Below, in pieces: positions 33,052 to 41,421 of a stretch of 64,000 nucleotides of DNA. The translations under genes were made by a program, and so were the position numbers. Numbering within the stretch: the stretch's first letter is position 1; every line of letters begins with the position of its first letter. The stretch comes from Enhydrobacter aerosaccus (GTDB lineage: Bacteria; Pseudomonadota; Alphaproteobacteria; Reyranellales; Reyranellaceae): assembly GCF_900167455.1 (NCBI RefSeq), contig NZ_FUWJ01000007.1:1-64000 (forward strand), written 5' to 3'. The notes beneath the pieces were generated by a model. It made no database searches. It was not told the DNA's origin and saw only the letters and a program-made list of their open reading frames with translations.

Positions 33052-34254
33052 ATGACCGAAGCCTTCATTTGCGACGCCATTCGCACGCCCGTCGGCCGCT
33101 ACAACGGCGGCCTTGCCGCGGTGCGCGTCGACGATCTTGCCGCTCATCCGATCAAGGCGCTGATGCAGCGCAACAACGCCGTCGATTGGGGCGCGGTCGA
33201 CGATGTGATCTATGGCTGCGTCAATCAGGCCGGCGAGGACAACCGCAACGTCGCGCGCATGGCCGGCCTGCTGGCCGGTCTGCCGGTCGAGGTGGCGGGC
33301 GCGACAGTCAACCGGCTGTGCGGCTCCGGGTTGGAAGCGGCCGGACACGCCGCACGCGCCGTGAAGCTCGGCGAGGCCGACATGATCATCGCCGGCGGCG
33401 TCGAGGGCATGACGCGCTCGCCCTATGTCATGGGCAAGCCCGAGGGGCCGTTCGACCGATCGATGAAGCTCGAGGACACGGTGCTGGGCTGGCGCTTCGT
33501 CAACCCGAAGATGAAGGCGGCCTATGGCGTGGATGCCATGGGACAGACCGCGGAGAACGTCGCCGTGGAACATCAGATCAGCCGCACCGATCAGGATGCC
33601 TTTGCCTATCGCAGCCAGCGGCGCTGCAAGGCAGCCCAGGATCGCGGCTTCTTCGACAAGGAAATCATCAAAGTCGCGGCCAAGAAGGGCAAGACCGAGT
33701 ACGTTGTCGACAAGGACGAGCATCCGCGCGGCGACACGACGATGGAGACGCTGGCCAAGCTGCAGGCCGCCTTCCGCGAGGGCGGTTCGGTGACGGCCGG
33801 AAACTCGTCGGGCATCAACGATGGCGCCTGCGCCATGATCATCGCCTCGGAAGCGGCGGCCAAGGCCAACGGACTGACGCCGCGGGCCCGCATTCTCGCT
33901 GCCGTGTCGGCAGGCGTGCCGCCGCGCGTGATGGGCATCGGTCCCGTGCCGGCAACGAAGAAGCTGCTGGCGAAGCTCGGCATGAAGATCGGGGACTTCG
34001 ACACGATCGAGCTCAACGAGGCCTTTGCCGCCCAGGCGCTGGCGGTGCTGCGCCAGCTCGGCCTCGCCGACGACGCCGAAAACGTCAATCCCAATGGCGG
34101 CGCCATCGCCCTGGGCCATCCGCTCGGGGCGTCGGGCGGCCGTCTGATGATCACGGCGCTCAACCAGCTCGAGGCGACCGGCGGCAAGCGCGCCCTCTGC
34201 ACCATGTGCATCGGCGTCGGACAGGGCATCGCGCTGGCGCTCGAACGGGTGTGA
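33052..34254 (+). CDS. pcaF: Acetyl-CoA acyltransferase, 3-oxoadipyl-CoA thiolase type
   Basis: 400 residues, thiolase. Nucleophile Cys90 in NRLCGSGL, then NEAFAAQA, GHPLGASGG and CTMCIGVGQG with the second catalytic cysteine. The N-terminus MTEAFICDAIRTPVGRYNGG and NQAGEDNRNVARM are characteristic of PcaF/PaaJ, which split 3-oxoadipyl-CoA to succinyl-CoA and acetyl-CoA. No other beta-ketoadipate genes are present. Start ATG at 33052. The stop overlaps the OmpA gene by 1 bp (TGATG). Confidence 0.88.
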   Translation: MTEAFICDAIRTPVGRYNGGLAAVRVDDLAAHPIKALMQRNNAVDWGAVDDVIYGCVNQAGEDNRNVARMAGLLAGLPVEVAGATVNRLCGSGLEAAGHAARAVKLGEADMIIAGGVEGMTRSPYVMGKPEGPFDRSMKLEDTVLGWRFVNPKMKAAYGVDAMGQTAENVAVEHQISRTDQDAFAYRSQRRCKAAQDRGFFDKEIIKVAAKKGKTEYVVDKDEHPRGDTTMETLAKLQAAFREGGSVTAGNSSGINDGACAMIIASEAAAKANGLTPRARILAAVSAGVPPRVMGIGPVPATKKLLAKLGMKIGDFDTIELNEAFAAQALAVLRQLGLADDAENVNPNGGAIALGHPLGASGGRLMITALNQLEATGGKRALCTMCIGVGQGIALALERV

Positions 34255-35330
34255 TGCGCAGGCTCCTGATCGCGGCCGCAGTTCTCGCCTGGTCCTGCGG
34301 CCTGGCGCAGGCGCAGATCGAGCCGCGCTATGCCAAGGAGCTGGCCGCCAATGCCCCCGGTTCCGGCGATCAGCTGCTGCCGCGCTACGCCGGCTCCATC
34401 ATCCTGGCGCAGACGCGCAAGGACTTCGATGAGCTGGTATTGCCGCTCGGCCCGACGGTGGGAGCAAGCTATGCCAGCGATCCCGACAAGAAGCTGCGCT
34501 ACAGCAAGACGGAGACGGTAGAAGGACGCCTGACCCGCACCATCTATGTCATCCCCGAGGGCCGTTCGACACTCGAGGTCGTTCGCAACTACACGAACGA
34601 GCTCGAAGCGAAGGGAGCCAAGACGCTGTTCGAGTGCAGCAAGCAGGCGTGCGGGGAGGAATTCTACAAGCTGCATGGCATTCCGCGGGCCTTGAAGCCC
34701 GAGGGCACCGCTTACAGCCGCGAGCGCCGCGCTCTTGCCGGCAATGTTCTCGACTATGTCGATCCCGATCAGGACCAGCGCCTGTGGGTCGGCACATGGA
34801 GCCAGGAAGGCGGCGGCGACGTCTATGTCGCCCTCTACGCGGCAACCCAGACCGGCGGCTCGATGGGCGACATCTCGGCCGCCTTGAAGGGCCGCGTGCT
34901 GGTGATGCTGGATGTGCTCGAGACGAAGGCCATGCAGCAGAACCTCGCCTTCGTATCGGCGGATCAGATCGGCGGTGCGCTGGGCAAGGACGGTCGCGTC
35001 GCCCTGTACGGCATCTATTTCGATTTCGACAAGGCCGACCTCAAGCCCGAATCGGACAAGCAGCTTGCCGAGATGGCAACGCTGCTGAAGTCGCAGGCAG
35101 GGCTCAAGGTCTTCATCGTCGGGCACACCGACAACAAGGGCACCCTGGCCTACAACCTGGACCTGTCGCAGCGGCGGGCCGACTCGGTCGCCCGGGCCCT
35201 GGCCAGCCGCTACGGCATCGCCGCCGATCGCATAGTGTCGAAGGGCGTCGGGCCGCTCAGCCCGCTCGCCGCCAATGATACCGAAGACGGCCAGGCGAAG
35301 AACCGCCGCGTCGAACTGGTGAAGCAGTAG
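34254..35330 (+). CDS. OmpA family outer-membrane-associated protein
   Basis: 358 residues. Signal peptide MRRLLIAAAVLAWSCGLAQA with likely cleavage after AQA. The middle 200 residues are a domain with two cysteines (FECSKQACGEE) and no recognised family. The C-terminal OmpA/MotB peptidoglycan-binding domain has YFDFDKADLKPES, HTDNKG and LSQRRADSVARAL. It probably anchors the envelope to peptidoglycan. Its start overlaps the stop of the thiolase by 1 bp, though their functions look unrelated. Confidence 0.87.
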   Translation: MRRLLIAAAVLAWSCGLAQAQIEPRYAKELAANAPGSGDQLLPRYAGSIILAQTRKDFDELVLPLGPTVGASYASDPDKKLRYSKTETVEGRLTRTIYVIPEGRSTLEVVRNYTNELEAKGAKTLFECSKQACGEEFYKLHGIPRALKPEGTAYSRERRALAGNVLDYVDPDQDQRLWVGTWSQEGGGDVYVALYAATQTGGSMGDISAALKGRVLVMLDVLETKAMQQNLAFVSADQIGGALGKDGRVALYGIYFDFDKADLKPESDKQLAEMATLLKSQAGLKVFIVGHTDNKGTLAYNLDLSQRRADSVARALASRYGIAADRIVSKGVGPLSPLAANDTEDGQAKNRRVELVKQ

Positions 35331-35347
35331 CCGGCGTTGCCGGCTAC
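35327..35347. terminator. Hairpin covering both stop codons of convergent ompA-like and pncA genes
   Basis: Perfect 9-bp stem GTAGCCGGC / GCCGGCTAC with loop GTT. The left arm contains the TAG stop of the OmpA gene, the right arm contains the pncA stop on the other strand. A shared bidirectional terminator is likely, although no U-tract is visible. Confidence 0.65.
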
Positions 35348-35952
35348 GGGGTCTCGGTAAGATTGATTCCGGCCTGACGCAGTTCGGTCATCATGCGCTT
35401 CTTGCTGCCGTCGAGGTCGATCGCCGCGGTGGCGTCCAGCACCACGGCGACATTGAAGCCTGCCTGTCGCGCATCGATGGCAGACCAGGCGACGCAATAG
35501 TCGAAGGCAAGGCCACAGAACACCAGCCGCGTGAAGCCGCGTGCCTTCAGGTAGCCGTCGAGGCCGGTACGCGTCATGCGGTCGTTCTCGCGGAAGGCCG
35601 AGTAGGAATCGATGCCGGTGTGGAATCCCTTGCGCACGACCATCTGCGCCTTGACGGTATGGAGTTCGGGATGGAAGTCGGCGCCGGTGGTGCCTTGCAC
35701 GCAGTGCTCCGGCCATAGCGTCTGCGGGCCGTAGGGGAACTTCGCGGTGCTGAAGGGAGCGGCGTCCTGCCAGCTGCTGGCGAACGAGGCATGGCCGGGC
35801 GGATGCCAATCCTGCGTCAGCACCACATGGTCGTACCGATTGATGAGGCGATTGACCAAGGGCACGACGGCATTTGCGCCGGGAACCGCCAGAGCGCCTC
35901 CATCGCAAAAGTCATTCTGCATGTCGACCACGATCAACACCTCATTCGGCAT
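35344..35952 (-). CDS. pncA: Nicotinamidase
   Basis: 202 residues of the isochorismatase-like fold. Catalytic Asp in VVDMQNDF, metal ligands in QDWHPPGH, Lys in the VRKGF segment and nucleophile Cys in FCGLAFDYCV. It converts nicotinamide to nicotinate for NAD salvage (and activates pyrazinamide). AAGGAGAG lies 6 nt before the ATG at 35952. It is the last gene of the queA-tgt-pncA run. Confidence 0.94.
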   Translation of the reverse strand: MPNEVLIVVDMQNDFCDGGALAVPGANAVVPLVNRLINRYDHVVLTQDWHPPGHASFASSWQDAAPFSTAKFPYGPQTLWPEHCVQGTTGADFHPELHTVKAQMVVRKGFHTGIDSYSAFRENDRMTRTGLDGYLKARGFTRLVFCGLAFDYCVAWSAIDARQAGFNVAVVLDATAAIDLDGSKKRMMTELRQAGINLTETP

Positions 35953-35966
35953 GCCACGTCTCTCCT

Positions 35967-37091
35967 TCAAAGTGGTGGTAGATCTCCTCGGCCCTGTTCC
36001 TGCTCGAATGCGGCGATCCAGTGGCCAAATGACTGGGTTTCGATCGCCGCTCGCAGGCCGCGCATGATGTCCTGATAGTAGTGGAGATTGTGCCAGGTGA
36101 GGAGCATGGGGCCGAGTATCTCCTCGCTGCGGATCAGATGATGAAGATAGGCGCGGCTGTGATGTCGGCAGGCCGGACAGCCGCAACGCTCGTCGATCGG
36201 GCGCGGATCGTCGCGATGCCGGGCATTGCGCAGATTGAGCTCGCCGCGGCGGGTGAAGGCTTGCGCCGTACGTCCTGCGCGGGTCGGCATGACGCAATCG
36301 AACATATCGATGCCGCGCCGTACAGCGCCGACAATATCGGACGGCCGGCCGACGCCCATCAGGTAGCGCGGCCGATCGGCCGGCAGCAGCGGCACGGTCG
36401 TCTCGAGCGTCTGGAACATCAGCTCCTGGCCCTCGCCGACGGCGAGGCCACCGACGGCGTAGCCGTCGAAACCGATCGCGGTGAGGGCTTTGGCGCTCTC
36501 CTCGCGCAGATCGGGGAACGTGCTGCCTTGCACGATCCCGAACAGCCCGTAGCCGGGCCGGTCGACGAAGGCGTGCTTGCCGCGTCCGGCCCAGTCCATC
36601 GACAGGCGCATCGATCGGGCCGCGTCCTCCTTCTCGACGGGCCAAGGCGTGCACTCGTCGAACGACATGGTGATGTCGGCGTCGAGCAGATGCTGGATCT
36701 GGATGGACCGTTCCGGCGTCAGCCGATGCTGGATGCCGTCGATCGGCGAGCGGAAGGTGACGCCGTCGCGATCGATCTTGCGCAGCTCCTTGAGCGACAT
36801 GACCTGGAAGCCGCCGGAATCGGTGAGGATCGCGCGCGGCCAGTTCATGAACTTGTGCAGGCCGCCCAGCGCCGCCACGCGCTCCGCACCCGGGCGCAGC
36901 ATCAGGTGATAGGTGTTCCCGAGCACGATCTCCGCCCCGGTCTCGGCGACGGATTGCGGCATCATCGCCTTTACGGTGCCGGCTGTGCCGACCGGCATGA
37001 AGGCGGGCGTCTCGACCGTACCATGCGCTGTTGCAATGCGGCCGCGCCTTGCCAGGCCGTCCGTGGCCAGGAGTTCGAACGAAAGACTCAT
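35967..37091 (-). CDS. tgt: Queuine tRNA-ribosyltransferase
   Basis: 374 residues. Catalytic Asp in LTDSGGFQVMS and the nucleophile region around MFDCVMPTRAGRTAQAFT; the zinc site is CGCPACRHHSRAYLHHL. It exchanges guanine-34 for preQ1 in tRNAs with GUN anticodons. The start ATG at 37091 overlaps the queA stop (ATGA), an alternative start lies 18 nt upstream. pncA follows after 14 bp. The queA-tgt pair is a common alphaproteobacterial arrangement. Confidence 0.97.
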   Translation of the reverse strand: MSLSFELLATDGLARRGRIATAHGTVETPAFMPVGTAGTVKAMMPQSVAETGAEIVLGNTYHLMLRPGAERVAALGGLHKFMNWPRAILTDSGGFQVMSLKELRKIDRDGVTFRSPIDGIQHRLTPERSIQIQHLLDADITMSFDECTPWPVEKEDAARSMRLSMDWAGRGKHAFVDRPGYGLFGIVQGSTFPDLREESAKALTAIGFDGYAVGGLAVGEGQELMFQTLETTVPLLPADRPRYLMGVGRPSDIVGAVRRGIDMFDCVMPTRAGRTAQAFTRRGELNLRNARHRDDPRPIDERCGCPACRHHSRAYLHHLIRSEEILGPMLLTWHNLHYYQDIMRGLRAAIETQSFGHWIAAFEQEQGRGDLPPL

Positions 37092-38134
37092 CGATGCAAC
37101 AGACAACAATCGCCGTAGGAATAGAAGCGATATCGATGCGCAATGGCATGCGCGTAGGCCGCCTTGATGCGCTCCAGCCCGGCGAAGGCTGCGACCAGCA
37201 TGAACAGCGTCGAACGCGGCAGATGGAAATTGGTCAGCAGCAGGTCGACGGCGCGGAAGCGGAAGCCCGGCGTGATGAAGATATCGGTCTCGCCGCTCCA
37301 GGCCCTGATCGCTCCCTCCTGATCACGCGCCACCGTCTCGAGCAGGCGTAGCGCCGTCGTGCCGATCGAGACCACGCGTCCGCCGGCCTGACGGGTGCGT
37401 CCGATCGCCTGCGCCGTCGACTCCGGCACCTCTCCCCATTCCGCATGCATCTTGTGCTGGTCGGTATCCTCGACTCGCACCGGCTGGAAAGTGCCGGCGC
37501 CGACATGCAGCGTCACGTTGGTGGCGCCGATGCCGGCTTCGGCGAGTGCCGCCATGAGGGCGGGGGTGAAATGAAGCCCAGCGGTAGGAGCAGCAACGGA
37601 ACCATCCACTCTCGCAAACAGCGTTTGATAATCGGTGCGGTCGTGCGCGTCGGCGACGCCGCCCCGAATGTAGGGCGGCAGAGGTACGGCACCGCTGCTC
37701 TCCAAGGCGGTGAGAAAATCGTGACCGCTGCGGTCGAAGACGAGAACGATGGAGCCGTCGGCATTGAGGGTCTCGACCTTTGCGCCGATGCCGCCGGCAA
37801 AGGCGATGACGTCGCCCCGCTTCAGACGTTTGACCGGACGTCCGAAACAAAGCCAGTGGGCGCTGCCGAGATCGCGGATCAGCAGCGCCTCGACCGCGAC
37901 GTCCTGCCTGCCGGCACCGCCTGGCCGCACTCCCTTGAGCCGGGCGGGAATGACCTTGGTGTCGTTGAACACCAACAGGTCGCCGCGCCGCAGCAGCGCG
38001 GGAAGCTCGCGCACCGTGCAGTCATGCAGCCCGTCCGGCGCGACATCCAGCAGCCGCGCCGAATCGCGGGGGGAGACAGGCCGCTGGGCGATCAGGTCGT
38101 CCGGCAGCTCGAAATCGAAGAGATCAACACGCAT
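37088..38134 (-). CDS. queA: S-adenosylmethionine:tRNA ribosyltransferase-isomerase
   Basis: 348 residues. It opens MRVDLFDFELPDDLIAQRP, then LVFNDTKVIPARL, TAGLHFTPALM and TNVTLHVGAGTFQPV, all diagnostic of QueA. It turns preQ1 in tRNA to epoxyqueuosine. ATG at 38134 is the standard start; the TTG one codon upstream is ignored. First gene of queA-tgt-pncA. Confidence 0.97.
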   Translation of the reverse strand: MRVDLFDFELPDDLIAQRPVSPRDSARLLDVAPDGLHDCTVRELPALLRRGDLLVFNDTKVIPARLKGVRPGGAGRQDVAVEALLIRDLGSAHWLCFGRPVKRLKRGDVIAFAGGIGAKVETLNADGSIVLVFDRSGHDFLTALESSGAVPLPPYIRGGVADAHDRTDYQTLFARVDGSVAAPTAGLHFTPALMAALAEAGIGATNVTLHVGAGTFQPVRVEDTDQHKMHAEWGEVPESTAQAIGRTRQAGGRVVSIGTTALRLLETVARDQEGAIRAWSGETDIFITPGFRFRAVDLLLTNFHLPRSTLFMLVAAFAGLERIKAAYAHAIAHRYRFYSYGDCCLLHR

Positions 38135-38254
38135 CAAAGTCTTCCTGCTCCCTCAGGGGGAGACGGTGGCGCGCCTCGCAGGGACGTCACGAGCCAATCG
38201 AGCTTCCGTGTCGAAGCCGATCTCCCGCCATCCGCAGGCACGACGGTAAATGGA

Positions 38255-39382
38255 TCAGGTCGGTCCGATATCCATCACGTCGGAGTCGGAGTCGTCGATC
38301 GGCGGCTGGACATTGGGATCGAGCAGGGCGACGAAGCGATGCACGCCGTCGATCACGGTCCGCGTCACCCGTGCCCGCGTCTCGAGGCAATGCAGGTGCG
38401 CCAGCGTTTCACCGAAGGCGAAGACGATCTGGTTGTTGTCGAGATGGCGCGGGAACAGCACCGGTACCATGTCCCAACCCGTCGCCCCTTGGGATCCGAG
38501 GCGCGCGATGGCGTTGGTCATGTCGGTCATGCGCGCGTCGTGATGTGCCACGAGCTGGTCAAGGCGGGTATGCAGGCCGACGAAGGGGAAGCCGTGGCTC
38601 GGCAGGACCAGCGCATCCGCCGGCAAGCGGCGGAACCGGGAGAAGCCGTCGAGGAACCAGGTCAGCGCGTCGGCCAGCGGTTCGTTCGGCCACACGCCGA
38701 CATTGGTGCTGATCTTGGGCAGCACCTGGTCGCCGGCGATCAGGACGTTGAGTTCGGGGCACCAGAGTGACGCGTGTTCGGGAGCATGGCCGCGGCCGAC
38801 GATGACGTCCCAGCGGTGGCCGCCGAGCGTGATCGGATGGGCATGGATCAGTCGCTGGAAGGCAGTGGGAAGCGGCACCACGCCCTTGGCGTAACCGCCC
38901 TTGTGACGATGGAACAACGGGATCTTCTCGGCCGGCACGCCATTGCGCAGCAGGTGTGCGGCGCGGACCTCCTCGGCGTCGATGAAATCGTTGCGCGCGG
39001 CGATCGCGCTCATGTACTCGCCGAGGGTCATGAACAACGGCGCGTTCCAGCGCTCGCACAGCCAGCCGGCGAGGCCGATGTGATCGGGATGGAGATGCGT
39101 GCCGACGACGCGCGTCAGCGGCTTGCCGCCGAGCTTGCCGGCAAAAATCTTCTCCCACAGGTCGCGCGTGGCCTGCGAGTTGATGCCGGTATCGACGAGC
39201 GTCCAGCCATCCTTCTCCTCGATCAGCCACAGGTTGATGTGGTTGAGCTGGAAGGGCAGCGGCATGCGCAGCCAATAGATGCCGGGCGCGACATTCTTGA
39301 TGTCGCCGGGTTCAGGGACGTCGCCGCAGGGGAAGCGCAGCTGGGCGAGAAGGCGCTGCGACAGGTCGGGAGAATCGGGCAT
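38255..39382 (-). CDS. MBL-fold metallo-hydrolase
   Basis: 375 residues of the metallo-beta-lactamase superfamily. The HxHxDH motif is THLHPDHIG, the further zinc ligands lie in GRGHAPEHAS and AGDQVLPKIS. A helical C-terminal third (about 260-375) of the LACTB2-like kind is present, with an Asp-rich tail (DDSDSDVMDIGPT). Substrate unknown; LACTB2-like members cut RNA or hydrolyse thioesters. It is a separate gene between queA and purD. Confidence 0.88.
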   Translation of the reverse strand: MPDSPDLSQRLLAQLRFPCGDVPEPGDIKNVAPGIYWLRMPLPFQLNHINLWLIEEKDGWTLVDTGINSQATRDLWEKIFAGKLGGKPLTRVVGTHLHPDHIGLAGWLCERWNAPLFMTLGEYMSAIAARNDFIDAEEVRAAHLLRNGVPAEKIPLFHRHKGGYAKGVVPLPTAFQRLIHAHPITLGGHRWDVIVGRGHAPEHASLWCPELNVLIAGDQVLPKISTNVGVWPNEPLADALTWFLDGFSRFRRLPADALVLPSHGFPFVGLHTRLDQLVAHHDARMTDMTNAIARLGSQGATGWDMVPVLFPRHLDNNQIVFAFGETLAHLHCLETRARVTRTVIDGVHRFVALLDPNVQPPIDDSDSDVMDIGPT

Positions 39383-39414
39383 GTAGTGAACCTAGCCTCG
39401 GCTGCACTCGGGTG

Positions 39415-40698
39415 TCACGACCGCCGGCTGACTGCCCGCCATGCGATATCGCGGCGGCAGAAGCCCTGCGGCCAGTCGATCAGGTCGACGGCGCGATAGG
39501 CGCGCGTGCGGGCTTCCTCGACGGTGGGGGCCATTGCGGTGATGTTGAGGACGCGGCCACCATTGGCCAGGATCGTCTTGCCGTCCGCGCCGAACGTCGT
39601 GCCGGCATGGAAGATCTGTACGCCCTCGACCTTGCCTGCGGCCTCGAGATTGCGGATCGGGCTGCCTTTCTCATAGGCATCGGGATAGCCTTGCGCCGCC
39701 ATGACCACGGTCAAGGCCGTCTCCTCCGCCCAGCGCAGATCGAAATGAACCAGGCTGCCATCGGCACAGGCCATCAGGGCCGGCACGATATCGGACTTGA
39801 GCCGCAGCATCAGGACCTGGGTCTCGGGATCGCCGAAGCGGCAATTGTACTCGACCAGGCGCGGTCCCTTCGGCCCGATCATCAGCCCGGCATAGAGGAC
39901 ACCCTTGTAGGGAATGCCTTCGGCCTTCATGCCGCGCACGGTGGGCAGCACGATCTCGCGCATCGCCCGCTCCACCATCGCCGCATCGAGCACCGGCGCT
40001 GGCGAGTAGGCGCCCATGCCGCCGGTGTTCGGGCCCTTGTCGCCATCGAAGACGCGCTTGTGATCCTGGGCGCCGGCCAGGGCCAAGGCATGCTCGCCGT
40101 CGCACAGAGCGAACAGGCTCGCTTCCTCGCCGTCCATGAATTCCTCGATCACCACCGACGCGCCTGCTGCGCCCAGGCGGTTGCCCGACAGCATGTCGCG
40201 CGCGGCCTCGATTGCCTGCGCAACGGTCTCGGCCACCACGACGCCCTTGCCGGCCGCAAGTCCATCCGCCTTCACGACGATCGGCGCCCCCTGCGCGCGG
40301 ATATAGGCTTCGGCCTGCGCGGCGTCCGTGAAGCGCTCGTAGGCTGCTGTCGGAATGTTGTGGCGACGGCAGAGCTCCTTGGTGAAGCCCTTGGAGCCTT
40401 CGAGCTGCGCCGCCTTCCCGGACGGGCCGAAGACCTTGATGCCCACCTCGGCCAGCCGATCGGCGAGTCCTTTCACCAGCGGACCCTCGGGACCGACAAC
40501 GACGAAGTCTATCTTCTCGCGCTGGGCGAGCGCCACCTGGCCCGCCACATCCTCGGCCGCCACATTGACGCATTCGGCGAGCTGCGCGATTCCGGCATTG
40601 CCCGGAGCGCAAAAGAGCTTCGTGCACAAGGGCGATGCGGATATGGCCCAGCACAGCGCATGTTCTCGACCGCCGCCGCCCACCACCAATATCCGCAT
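39415..40698 (-). CDS. purD: Phosphoribosylamine-glycine ligase
   Basis: 427 residues, ATP-grasp enzyme of purine synthesis (PRA + glycine + ATP to GAR). N-terminal MRILVVGGGGREHAL, then VVKADGLAAGKGV, EEFMDGEEASLF, PNTGGMGAYSP and LVEYNCRFGDPETQ, which are purD hallmarks. ATG at 40698. It diverges from the toxin-antitoxin operon, whose operator lies about 50 bp away. Confidence 0.97.
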   Translation of the reverse strand: MRILVVGGGGREHALCWAISASPLCTKLFCAPGNAGIAQLAECVNVAAEDVAGQVALAQREKIDFVVVGPEGPLVKGLADRLAEVGIKVFGPSGKAAQLEGSKGFTKELCRRHNIPTAAYERFTDAAQAEAYIRAQGAPIVVKADGLAAGKGVVVAETVAQAIEAARDMLSGNRLGAAGASVVIEEFMDGEEASLFALCDGEHALALAGAQDHKRVFDGDKGPNTGGMGAYSPAPVLDAAMVERAMREIVLPTVRGMKAEGIPYKGVLYAGLMIGPKGPRLVEYNCRFGDPETQVLMLRLKSDIVPALMACADGSLVHFDLRWAEETALTVVMAAQGYPDAYEKGSPIRNLEAAGKVEGVQIFHAGTTFGADGKTILANGGRVLNITAMAPTVEEARTRAYRAVDLIDWPQGFCRRDIAWRAVSRRS

Positions 40699-40747
40699 GT
40701 GCAACTAGTCCTTTGAGAAAGCTTGCTTTTCTGGCGATATGACTATA

Positions 40748-40764
40748 GGTCATGACCATGGTCA
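40748..40764. promoter_or_regulatory. Candidate operator of the toxin-antitoxin operon
   Basis: Two overlapping palindromes: GGTCATGACC (40748-40757) and TGACCATGGTCA (40753-40764). They precede the antitoxin start by 17 bp, the position expected for autorepression by a Phd/YefM-type antitoxin. The location supports the ATG at 40781, not the ATG at 40739, as the start of the antitoxin. Confidence 0.5.
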
Positions 40765-40780
40765 CATCGCGGATGCCACC

Positions 40781-41011
40781 ATGACAAAAACCATGAAAGC
40801 GTCGGAGTGCAAAGCGAAGTTTTTGGGCGTGCTGGACGAGGTCGCGTCCACGCATGAACGGGTCATCGTGACCAAGAACGGCAAGCCGGTCGCCGAGATC
40901 GTGCCGTTCGTGGAGCGGCCGAAAACGATCGTTGGCGCCCTGAAGGGCTCCGTCATCCACATGGGCGATCTCGACGCGCCGAGCGAGAGCGGGGAGCCGC
41001 CCAAGGCATGA
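40781..41011 (+). CDS. Phd/YefM-type antitoxin
   Basis: 76 residues. MKASECKAKFLGVLDEVA followed by VIVTKNGKPVAEIVPF is the standard Phd/YefM fold, which binds DNA as a dimer and wraps its C-terminal tail around the toxin. The tail (GDLDAPSESGEPPKA) is the likely toxin-binding part. ATG at 40781 was chosen because the operator palindromes overlap the upstream ATG. It overlaps the PIN toxin by 4 bp. Type II toxin-antitoxin pair. Confidence 0.88.
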   Translation: MTKTMKASECKAKFLGVLDEVASTHERVIVTKNGKPVAEIVPFVERPKTIVGALKGSVIHMGDLDAPSESGEPPKA

Positions 41012-41412
41012 GCGTGGTTCTCGACACCAACGTCCTGGTCTGGGCCCTCGAGGGCGACAAGGCGCTGGGCAGTCGTGCGGCCCGTCTGATCGACCAGGCG
41101 GTGATCGGCGGCGTCGCCCATGTGTCCGCGATCTCGTTCTGGGAGCTGGGACTCAGGATTCGGGAAGGAAAGTTCGGCCTGGCGATACCGCTCAGTGACT
41201 GGAGGGCACAGGTGCTGCGTCTTGGCGTCCGCGAAGTTCCGGTCGACGGCACGATTGGCGTCACCGCAAGCGAGTTACAGGATCTTCATTTCGATCCGAC
41301 GGATCGATTGATCGTGGCGACCGCGCTGCGCCTCGGCGCGTCGCTGGCCACCTCGGATGCACGTCTGCTGGCCTGGAAGGGTCCGCTCGCCTGCATCGAT
41401 GCCCGGGTGTAG
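41008..41412 (+). CDS. PIN-domain toxin (VapC family)
   Basis: 134 residues. Acidic PIN residues: VVLDTNVLVWAL (D6), SFWELGLR (E), DLHFDPTDRLIVATAL (D) and LATSDARLL (D). VapC proteins are RNases, often cutting tRNA or rRNA. The start overlaps the antitoxin stop in ATGA, and xseA begins 9 bp after the stop, so readthrough into xseA is likely. All four acidic residues are present, so the toxin is probably active. Confidence 0.9.
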   Translation: MSVVLDTNVLVWALEGDKALGSRAARLIDQAVIGGVAHVSAISFWELGLRIREGKFGLAIPLSDWRAQVLRLGVREVPVDGTIGVTASELQDLHFDPTDRLIVATALRLGASLATSDARLLAWKGPLACIDARV

Positions 41413-41421
41413 CGTCGACCG

